From Ectocarpus siliculosus (lineage: Eukaryota > Sar > Phaeophyceae > Ectocarpales > Ectocarpaceae), in the NCBI GenBank assembly GCA_000310025.1, contig FN649751.1, positions 1,646,775 to 1,691,114 on the forward strand: a stretch of DNA of 44,340 nucleotides. Direction: 5' to 3'. The notes beneath the pieces are model-generated. The model was not told the DNA's origin, made no database searches, and was given only the letters and a program-made list of their open reading frames with translations. Positions 1 through 10,600 of the stretch are shown piece after piece. Within the stretch, counting starts at the first letter, position 1. Each line of letters opens with the position of its first letter. The position numbers and the translations under genes were made by a program.

Positions 1-113
1 GGGGGGGGGGGCGTACTCTTATGTTTTGCATGCCTTAACGGTTAAACCATGATCACCCGTCCTCCAAAGGACGGAGCGAGCATTGTTCCCACAGGACCGA
101 ACACCGATGGCCA
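1..113 (+). repeat. Poly-G-headed dispersed repeat, copy 1
   Basis: The window opens with 11 G followed by CGTACTCTTATG and about 90 bp that align by eye, at roughly two thirds identity, with 11544-11645, which also starts with 11 G and then TGTACTCATAG. Shared islands are GCATGCC, a TTAAACCAT/TTGACCAT block and a GGACGGAGC block. It is probably a fragment of a dispersed element. Since the window ends in poly-G as well, the edges may coincide with repeat or assembly boundaries. Confidence 0.5.
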
Positions 114-124
114 ATCGTTCCTTC

Positions 125-338
125 CTACTTTGCCAAAAATTGCTCAAAAAATGTCTTCCCTAGTCTGTCTATCCTAACGATGTCCCTTCCCGCCTTTTCA
201 AACCACTTCCTACTCCCCACTACAGCTACCGTCCTCTCCTCTCTATTCCATGCCTCAAACATCTCCCTGTACGTCCCTTGTATTTTTCCCAGCTCAGTCA
301 TGTACACTTCCCTCTCCTCTTCGTACCACGGAGGGGCC
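125..338 (-). CDS. Possible terminal exon or coding relic, unidentified
   Basis: On the minus strand an acceptor-like TATTTAG at about 339 is followed by an open frame of about 70 codons ending in a stop at 125. The product starts APPWYEEEREVY and stays charged and protein-like to the end, with AVVGSRKWFEKAG in the middle. I do not recognise the family. No matching upstream exon was found between 340 and 4600 on this strand. It could be the last exon of a gene, or a fragment of a transposon protein next to the poly-G repeat. Strand alternation in this window would favour a minus-strand gene left of WDR82, but that is weak support. Confidence 0.22.
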
Positions 339-3300
339 TAAATATTCGGTGCGCGAAAATTCGGGTGGGCGGGGTGCGTCCCGTACCTACCTCCTGTCAT
401 ACGATGCGGTAAATTGTGTCCGCGACCGACCTTAATTCAAGCGGGGAAAGCCGTTGTTACTGCTTTTGTGCGAGGAGAAAACTAACTGAGAAAAGAGAGG
501 GAATCCCGTTTTTTTGCTGCGTACACCAGAAAGACGTACTCTTATGACTGATATTGGGCGGGGACAGAGCGGCCGGTGTGTGTCGACATTGAAGGAAGTG
601 GGATGAAAAATCATTGCTAGTCTGTGAAGGGCGCGGTAGGTTGTTCAATGGAGAAAATACGCTTCGGAAAGAGCCAGCAAAAGATGTGTAAGTGTCGAAA
701 ATATCTTACTATTGGGCAAGCTGCCCCGTGTTTACGTGAAAAGGAGGCAAACCACTCCCTCGTCTTGGCACCATGTGTCACATGCTGGTTTTTTCGCGCA
801 GAACAGAGGCCCGAGACGCTGTCGTCGGTTTTATTTCACTTCTTTCAAAAACAATGGTACACAAAAACAATACACAGGGTCTGTTGAAGTTAATTACCGT
901 TCTCAACAAAACACTGCACCACCGCAAAACAACGGGAAAGGACACGACACATATGCATCTCAACGGACAGGAACCACGCAAGAAAACGTCGACACGTACA
1001 CCGCTGCCTGGGGCTACTACACAAAAAACAGCGTGAGTATTCCCAAAACTGCCACACCTCGCCTGCCCTCCCTATCGCGACTTGTTTTTCGAATGGGTGA
1101 CCCAGCAGAGTGAGGCTATTTGAAGCAGTTTCAGGCGTGAGCTCAGTACGTCAAACAACCATGCAAAAGCTCTCTACACTACACCATCCATCAATACAAG
1201 AAAGCCGCAGGCCACGGACCCAACGTTATCACGCCAACAGATAAATTGAGGAGCAACTCACCGAAAATCCAACGATCATCAAAACAACCAAGCATCGGGC
1301 ACGATGCCTTCATACACGGTGCAACAGAGAGTGATCTTTCCTAAACGCTGACAACAAATACACCACACAATACCTCAGCATCCAGACGAGATTGCGGGGA
1401 CAACGCGAATTTCAAGCGGTCGTAGCAGGCAAGAAAAAACATGAGCGCGTCAGAATTTCCAGGCACGCACCAACTCATCACACGTTCGTTGCACCGCACA
1501 CAACGAGTTCAAGAGGTATGCTACGATTTCTCAACAAGTACGCACACTCGTGTTGACCCCACACCTCCACGCAACCGTTTGCGGCTTCCGCGACACAGAT
1601 CCAGGAATAGCAACACCAGCAATCATCCTTTGCCAACCAGGTTCAAGTCAATGGGAATCCAAGCAGCTGAGCCACCCGCATGACGTCAGCGTCGAACGAC
1701 CGCAAAACCACAAGGTCAAAATTGAACGGGGGAGTGGGTGAGGGGGGAGAATGGAGGTATTTCCCCGCATCATGTCCCCAGAAGCAGCTCGACAGCAATC
1801 GCTGTGCTATCGAAATGACGAATGCAAAAACGTCCAGTGCCAGGGGTAACCAAGGCGAAGACCGCAACGGGGCCGTGTTCAAGCTGCTGCATCTCGAGAA
1901 AAGTCAACGCCCTTCTTGCCCATCCTTTGTATTTGATGAGTTGCTCTTGTCAAGGATCAGGACGCGGTCGGGGGAAGCGGGGGAGGCCGCCAAAGGTAGC
2001 AAGCACCTGTTGGTAGATGGCACGAGAACGTCGGGGAAATGATTGGCCACTTGAGTGAGACACACGGCATCTTCATGTATCGGTCTCCGGAGAAAAGGTG
2101 GGCGACAGCATGTAGGCTTTGACTCAAATTGAAAAAGGTTTCAAGGACAAAATCCATCGTGTCGTCGGATACACTACGTGGGGAGAGAACACCCAAGTAA
2201 TGCAAGCTGAGCAAACTCATGGAGACAACACCCCTCCCCCCATCTCGCAAAGGGATTCCAAGTGCTAGCGAGAATGTCACCCAACTTTATTCGAATTATG
2301 TTCGGTAACTGCATGCAGCGTCCGTGAAAAGTGAAAAAAGAAGAGAGAGCGTCAGAAGTAGAGGATTTTCTCACGGTGCCTGTGGCACTCCGAAGGTGTC
2401 CTAAGTATTCTGTAACATCACCCGCTCTCTCTGTCTTGTTTCAGGTTTCCGAGGTGCACGCGTCAGTTGGACCAGTACGGACATCAGAAGGTACTGAGCG
2501 GAGAACGGAACGGTCGGTTTTTAATGTGAAGACGGCAACAATGCCCAAAAATAAGTTCACCGCCCGCTGCTCTGTGTGCTTTATGCTCCCGTGGACGTGA
2601 GCGAGAAAACATGGGATGAAAACACATGTTTGTACATCCTGCTGCTTTATTAAAATGCGCTCGACTGGTTTTCTGTCCCGCGTCCTCCTAAAAATTTGTC
2701 TACAAAATTCACCACGGATGGTATATGCAAGATGTTTTGGCATTTTACATCGATGGCACACAATTTTTTTAACGATCTTCAAGTACACCACGAAAGATCT
2801 TTGTTTTCCACGACAAATTCGACAACTGCATCAGACGAGAGCACCATCCAACATAACGTAGAGGCCATACTCTCGCTGGCGTCCCCACTTCAACGAAATT
2901 ACTTGGGTCCACATAATACTGAGAAAACAAAATGGACAGCTGCAGAAATGTGGGGGCTTGCTTCTCAAGAATCCCTTCCGGCCAACGCATTAAAAGAGGA
3001 ATCGATCCTGCGGTTGGGTGGAAAACAGATAGCTTCTTGTTGACCGGGTCTCCGACTCGACTCATTCAGCCTTGACCACGCAACAGGAAAGTGTAAAAGC
3101 CAGACATACGTAACTGCATGGGTTTACATCACATTACAGCAACATCTCAAGACTTACATTCTAAGTCGACACCATGTGCAGGAAGCACAACATGACCAGC
3201 AGCAGCAGCAGCAAGATGTGCATCCGTACGCGCCAGGGTACCAGAACACGCACGAAGAGTTGGCAGCCGTCTCGAGGTGCAACCAGCTCTCCTCTTATCG

Positions 3301-4671
3301 GCTTCTTCGAACGGCAGCACGCAAGCACCAAAGCAGCGACAAGAGCAAGGCAGGCAGGCGGGCGGGCAACAACACAAGCAGAACCCGAACAGGGAAACGC
3401 CGTACATGCAGCAGCTTCCTGCGCGACCCTGGTTTGAGCAAGCGAGCGTGACAAGCATCAGAGAGAAGAGCTGTATCTACCTCAAGTACAGCCTGCTGTG
3501 GGGCCAAAAGTCAAGGCGGTGCAATTGAAAAACGGGTTTGAGTGGCCACGACGAGAGGCGGGTCAAATTGGGCAAAGAAGACTCCGTTGTCTCCCAACTT
3601 CGGTCAGCCCTCTCAAGACCAGACGCACACTTGTGCTACCAAGATAAGCATGACCAACATGTCTTAACGCGGTGGCGGTACCAAGCAACCCCAAGGCGCG
3701 GGAGCAAAATGCCCGCGCTCTGCTTCCCACAGCACTCTTGACAGAAGACACACACATTCCGCCTGAAGAAACGAGACGCCAAACAACCACACGTCTGTCA
3801 CACGTACATTCCTCACCATTCCGCGCCCAAGCAAGAGACACAGGTCATCAAAGGGTGGAAGCCGTGGCGGCGGCAGCAACGCGGTGCATGTGCTATGCAC
3901 GCGTCAAGAGACACGTGCAACAGCAGTAGCAGCACTGGCAACCAAGAAGGGCGGGCGGGCGCATTCTCTTTTTTTGTCTTGTGAGCCACGGAAACGCGGC
4001 AGGTAATCCCCGTCGAGTTGGCGCCGGCACGGCGGAGGCGCCGACGCTGACTGCATTTCTATGCTGTGATGAAAACGGCCCGAGCGCCCGGCTAGGACTC
4101 CGAGAGGCGAAGCAGGAGGAGCGCACGCCGCCCGAGAGCGACGACACCCCACCTGCCACCACCACTCATCTACGCCGCATGTTGCCAGGGGCGCTCGAGG
4201 GTTGTTCCGGGTTCCGGATGGCACTCTCTGCCCAAGTATCCGGGGAATTTCCCCAGGCTAGACACCTCCTCCTCCCAGGGCTGGAGGGGTTGCAGCCTCT
4301 GGGGTGCAGGAGGAGGCCGCCCGATAGCAGTCCGTGCTGCGTTCCCGTGACTGAACAAGGGAGGGCCGAGCGAGGGGCGAGGGCGGCAATCCGAGGGGAT
4401 CAACAGATGGCTATGTAAATGTTGACGGGTACAAGCTGGTGGGGAAAAACGCGCTATCTGCGTTGCCTCAGCCGCCGTACCGACATACACCCACCGACTC
4501 CCTGCTCGCTGCCCTATGCTCTGAGCACTTGGTGGTTTGTTGCCCAGTAGGCTCGTCTTTCTGCCTACTTGTGTGTGCCTCGGGCGAGTTTGTTTCCAAC
4601 CGAAAATACCCAGTGTTTTTCGTGTGAAGGGCTCGATCGTGAAGTGAAGGACGAGGGACGACGATCATATC
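339..4671. other. Intergenic region, no recognisable gene
   Basis: I see no family-recognisable coding exon on either strand; the open frames are short, overlap in several frames and lack shared splice structure. The contents are one copy of a dispersed repeat (2462-2545), a short CAG run near 3200-3220, and a GC-rich stretch about 3940-4400 before WDR82 that probably holds its promoter or 5' UTR. The stretch 1130-1700 has an unusually A/C-rich plus strand and may be a decayed element, but I could not name it. Confidence 0.5.
2462..2545 (+). repeat. Dispersed repeat, copy 1 (pair at 28296)
   Basis: The segment from GTCAGTTGG to GTGAAGACGGCAACAA aligns along its length with 28296-28380. Shared words include GTCAGTTGGA, CAGTAC, CGGACAT, GATACTGAGCG/GGTACTGAGCG, GGAACGGT and TTTTTA(A/T)TGTGAAGAC. 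A shorter relative, TTTAATGTGAAGACAACAACAA, lies at about 19999-20020. The element type is unknown. Confidence 0.6.
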
Positions 4672-7600
4672 ATGGACTGGGAAGATCACGATGGCGGCTC
4701 TCCCGAGGAGGGCGAAGCTGGCAGGGACGATGAGGTACAGGGGGTCTTCAACGTCCCAGCGATGGCCATGGGGCAGGTGTTTCCGGGCGAAAGCGTCGTG
4801 ACGTCGATGGATTTCCATGAGGATGGGGAGCTCTGCGTGGCGGCGAACAGCGACAAGTGAGTGTAAAAGCTGCGCTTTCGATCCCTGCTGGCACCTTTCC
4901 ATTCAAACACCATTCCTGTGAAGGACGATCTACGGGGCTTGTATTTAGCTATTTGGCTGGCGAGATAGGCGGCGGGACGTGGGTGCACGTAACTTCGGTC
5001 TCGCATGGTGGAAACAACCCATGGTGGATGCTTGTGTTAAGTGTAGCAGGGCTTCGAAAAACAAGGAGGCAATCGGTAGCTATGCAATACCACCAATCCC
5101 TACCGGAGCAGGGCAGCAGTACTGCTGTAGCTCTGTCCGCGGCGTTTGCTAAAGCAATGCTCACACAACATGAGTCGTTTCTTTCGCCTTGAAGGGTAGG
5201 GAAGAGGTGCTGGTTAGCCGGATAGAGGCCAGTTCGATTTCTCAAGTGAATCAACAAACAACAATCGCCACCATCCGTGTTGCGTTGTACTATTTATATG
5301 TATATGCATACCATACATTCGTGGAGCCGGTTTTTCAAGTTTGGTTCTCTCTCGCGTGCATGTACTAGTACGGCTATTGTTATCGACCAATAAAACACGA
5401 AAAACAAAACGGAACCGTGTTTTCTTGAACACATATGGAGGCGTTTTTCCCCGAAAACGTGAAAAGAAGGAGCCGGGATTTTTGGGTAGAGCACCCATAA
5501 ATAGGGCATTTTTTTGTAAGACACGGAAGAACTTCCAACAATTATCTGTGTTTTAGAGGGGTAGAGCCGGGTAGATGCCTAACTCCCACCAATCACCCGT
5601 CGAGTTTGTAAGACATTTTGTAAGACAGAGACAGATGATTGGGCGATGGGCACGACGCTCTCGGCAGAATCACTGAAATCCTCTCGCACAGCAGCACCAT
5701 ACACATCACGTAGACAACATACGATACAACCAGCACAGCAGTATACGGACTGCTGTAGGCCAAGGGCAGCCAAAGGCATACATCATGGGAGGCGTTGGGT
5801 GGGACTCTTGCGGCCCTTTGCCTGCTGTCGGCAGCACAAGCGAGTGACGACGCAAGTCAACCCGCGGTCCGTCTGCATCATCACCCTCAACCTACCGATC
5901 TTTGGAGCTTCCCGCACAGACGCATCCCCACAACAGAGAAAACGAGGCCTACACACTGCTGTAGGCCAAGGCCGGCCAAAGGCACACATCATGGCTGGCG
6001 TCGGAAGCTATTTTTAGACCCCGAGGCCTACTGCTAGCAGCGTAAGCGAGGGAACACGCGAGTGCACACAAGTCAGATCTATGTCTGCTGTCTCTTCGTC
6101 TGCCGGCCGATCTTTGCTTCCACAACAGACGCACCCCAGAAACAGAGACAAGTGAGACGTACACAGCGCTGTAAGCCACGGGCGGCCAAATACGCACGTC
6201 GTTGGAGGGTTTGGCCCAATTTTTAGAGCCTGTTGCCCTCTGCTAGTAGCGAAAGCGAAGAAAGCAAGTGCGCACCCATGCACAGCAGCAAGCAGCAGCA
6301 GCAGCACTGCTGCCGCTGAGCTGATGATGATGAGAGCTAAACAGCTCTCCCATTCATCCCCTGATTGACTGGTGGTATCGGGTGAGGTGTGAGCGTGCGC
6401 ACTGGTGACCTACGTGGTGGCGTAGGTTCCATCCATATATATCTACGCTTGCTTTGATGTCTCTCTCCGACCCTTCTTTTCGCGCTTCGCGCGAAATAAT
6501 TTAATTTTTTTGTACCAATTCCGACGGTGGTTTGCCCCAACAAGTCAACGCGATCCACAGCAATTGAGACTTGGACGTGACCCACACCTCGTACTGTAAG
6601 TACAAGTCTCCACAGGTGGTTTTCTCAACCCTTGAAAACGCGCTTTCTCGGACCCGGGGGGGCAACTATACACCACGGAACACAGGCAATCGACAAGAGA
6701 AGCGCTGCTAGAGCTGGTCCATCCAGAAGCAAAATTTTTTGTCAGGCCGCCGCTGCCATACCCACCTCCAACCCTCACTGCTGGACGTGTGGAGTACTAT
6801 TGCATAGCGGTGGACGTCCTTTCTTTCTTGTTTCCCTCAATGGCTCAAAATGTTGACGCCTAGCCCTGTCCGCCGCATCTGCGCAATACTTCCACGTAAC
6901 CGTGCAATTTCCCATGCCTTGTTTTGCGCCCTGCTTCGCGCCCGGTCTGGCAGGAGCGTGACTCTGATCAACGCCGTGGAGGGTCGCAAGAGAAAAACCA
7001 TCCACACACAAAAGTACGGCTGCGGGGTGGTCCGCTACACTCACCACGATCAGGTGGGGGTACAGTAGAGGAGCCGCCGGTCGCCACCTTATCCTGCCGC
7101 CTTGTTGTCGTGCTGCGGCAACATCAAATATCCTCACTCGATGCTTTGGCCCGATCAAGGCCATCGTAATGATGGCGTGGTTATGCTAAATAGTAAGGTG
7201 TTTGTCACGCTGTGTGTGACGGACCGCGGGGGTCATCAAAGTTGTGTGGTATGTTCGATCGTATTTCTCTTCAAATCGTAGCTGCTGATACCCCGATGTG
7301 TTTTTAGCTTGGCAGTGCCGTGAATCGCGAACCCTCATGAACGTTTGCTTTCGCTCGCACGACTTCCGTTCCTTTGAGGTAAGGCCACCACTCAGGGCAC
7401 GGGGCAAACAATCGGACAGCCGACGCGCGAAGAGTTTGACCGCCATGATGCATTCCGTACTTTCGTGTTTTAGTTTCTATTGATCGGCGGATTTTGCTTT
7501 CCCACAGGGTCGGTGTACATCGCGGTATCTGCACGCCACCTACTTCTGCACAACACTACGTGCATGCTTCGTATTGAAGTCGGGTTCTCTCGGTACAAAC

Positions 7601-10600
7601 GATCCGGGTCACGCCCACTCCTTGGCCAACACGACAGAGTCCTCTTCTCTCACGTCTCTATCCCCATGCCTCATCCCCCCCTCCTTCTCGCCCTTATTAA
7701 TCGGCCGGCACCCCTCCCGACCCGAACATAGACCGTGCTGGTGAGCTCGGACGCGGACGGTGCGGACCATGCCGTGCGATACTTGTCGCTGTACGACAAC
7801 CGCTTTCTCCGATTCTTCACCGGGCACACTGACAAGGTTGTCTCTATCGCCATGAGTCCCACCGACGACCACTTCATGACCGGCTCCGCGGATAAGTGAG
7901 TGACAGTGAGAGAGACAGAGAGAGAGAATCGGGGACGCACCGAAACGAAAGAGAAATGTCGTGTGGAGACGGTTTTTTACAACTGCTTGCCACTACCAGC
8001 ACGCTTTCTGGGCACAGTAATGCGACCGACCAATCATTCTCCGACCTATTTAGCGAAAAACATGTTTGGACTGTGTTACCTGTACCGTTGTGCTCTAGCG
8101 AGCGTCTAGCACGTATTCCTTCAGACGACGTGCTCCCCCCCCCGTCTAACCCCACGGCCCCGCCCCGCTTTTCCGTTGTTCGTGGGTCTCTTCTCGGCCG
8201 GCACGATCGATTTCGTGGGGCGATCTCATCCACCGACCACGCCAGGACCGTACGATTATGGCACCTGTCGAGACCACAGTGCCTGGCGGTGCTGGAGTTT
8301 CCGCCTGGCCACGGAACGCCGTACGTGGCGTACGACCAGCAGGGGTTGGTCTTCGCGGCAGCTACCTCCACCGGCAAGGCCAACATCATCAAGCTGTACG
8401 ATGCACGAAATGTGAGAGTCTGGTTCCTGTTGCCAGCAGAGACCTTTTTGACTGATCCGCGGCGTGATTCATTGTGGTCATGACCACCGTTTTTGTGTGG
8501 GGTTTGATTTCCCGCATCGTTGGAATCTGCTTCAAGAGTAACATTTGTCGTTGTAGACGTCTGGTGCACTGCTCTTCATGGGACCCAAGGAGTACCTAGT
8601 TGGTGCTCGCGTCGTTGTCCTGTTATGACACGGACGATCGATTTCGTCGTGGTCGCTGTCGGTGGTTGCCTGTCGATTTTCGTAATCGGAATCGATGGAC
8701 CTGCCAACCCCGTCCTGTTGTGGTCGTCCATCTGCCCCGACTATTGTTCCGTCCGTGAAAAATAAATGTTAGTTCTGTTCGTGGTCCAAAAATACGCGAA
8801 ATGACCAAACGCTCACCTTGTTCGTTCGTTCGTGCATTCTCTTTGCGATACTGCTGTACCTCTCCTCGCGTTTTGTTTTTTACCATGGCGTTGCTGCCGG
8901 CGGACACGACAGTACGAAAAGGGCCCGTTCGACACGTTCACCGTGGAGCATAAGAAGGTACGATGCTGAGTACGGCGGCGCCTTGGAGCGATACGGTACG
9001 GTAGGGTACCGGCAGTCGTCGCGCGCTTGTCCGTTCAACTCGTTAGCATTGCATCCCTTTCCTATCGCCCGTGGTTTATACGCCAATGTCCCTTTTCCTC
9101 CTGCCCGTGGTGGTATGCCCACCAATCCTTGACGTCCGCCCCCTCCACGACAACAACAGCAGCTCCAGTCCGCGGCCGCGCTACTTAGTAGTTTCCTCTG
9201 CGGTGTGTGTTGGTATGTCTTGAATCTTTGGTCGCGGGTGTTGCGGCGTGTTTGTACTGCGCTGTACCGCTCAGGTCTGTGCCCCATGCGTTTTCTTCCG
9301 TGGCACTGCACTCACGAATACTGCTATGCTGACCTGTTTGTTTCTTGCCTGAGTGGTTTTCATCGCCGCTGCTGCGCCACTTCGTCGCACCCCGTGCACT
9401 TGGTTTTTCGCGAACGTCGCGGCAGAAAGTTTCTCGCGCAGCCTCGCAGTTTTTCTTCTGACCCCGAAGCGGGGGGCTCTGGGGCAAGACTTGAGTATTC
9501 GCACGCACCCTCGTCCTCCGTGCTTGCGGTCATCCTCTTGGCTGTGATCATATAATCGTGCACACGCACACACAGCTCGGACTCGGTACTTAAACCAAGG
9601 ATGATGAAGCAAATATTATTAATAAACCACGAAGGAGGAACAACAATGAAGCGAGCGAAAAGCGGGTAGCCGATAGTGATACAAAACGGCGTTCTGTTGC
9701 AACACGTGTGGCGCAAGGTGGAGGAGTTCATCGTGAAGTCGAAGGAGATGCGGTCGAAGAAGGCGAGGGCGCTGTCGCTCGCTCGGTGGAAGAGCATGAA
9801 GTTCAGCGCGGACGGACAGAGCATCCTGATCGCCACGGACGCGAGCCTGGTCCTGACGCTGCACGCATTCGAAGGCGACGTTAAGCAGGTGAGGTTGGTT
9901 TTGCCAGGAGTGCTGGTGGTGGTTGTGGTTGGGCATGCCTGTTTGCTAATAGTCGTGGTGGTAGTGCTTCTGGGTTCTGTGTTCACACGGCTTCTAAACC
10001 GTGCCCTTCGGAATCCGTCCTGGTGGCCTTGCCTGTCGACGGTTTCGGCGGTGGGGAAGATGAACCAACGGGACATTTCACCATGAACATTTTAACGACG
10101 TGGTAATTGTTTCGATCGTTGCTTTCTCTCTGTTAAGAGAAATTCCAGCTTGAAAGCACCGCGTCCGTTAGCCTTAAAAATAGCCGAACACGTTCAAGTA
10201 ATACTGCATCATAACTTGGAAATGAGGCGAGAGACTGGTCCCGGTTCTGTGCCACTCAACCATCGCCTGACGGCATTGATGGGGGGCGCGTCCTGTTTAT
10301 TGGGTACGAGACAGCCGCAACGTACAGCACGGGTTGTTTTTATGATCGACATGACGTTATGCTAGGTTTTATTCGAGCGAAGCGAGATTTCTTATCTGCC
10401 CTGAGGCCTCGCCGCAAAATAGGGCTCCATCCCCCCCAAAAAGTTTGCCACATCTGTTCGATTCATCTAGGTTTTAGACTACGGTACATCACATGATTTT
10501 AAAGGGGGTTCAGTCAGCACATTGTTTTTTTCAGACCACACAGCGGATTGCAGCAGAGAACACACGCACAGCAGACAGCGTACGCATAACAGGTGACACA

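Noticed and set aside
3180-3225. Poly-Gln coding region from a CAG run
   Set aside because: Short CAG runs occur in all frames and contexts here; no exon borders or conserved flanks.
7874-8569. 231-codon minus-strand open frame
   Set aside because: Antisense to WDR82 exon 4 and its flanking introns; it ends in a Ser-Leu run from a GA-rich stretch.
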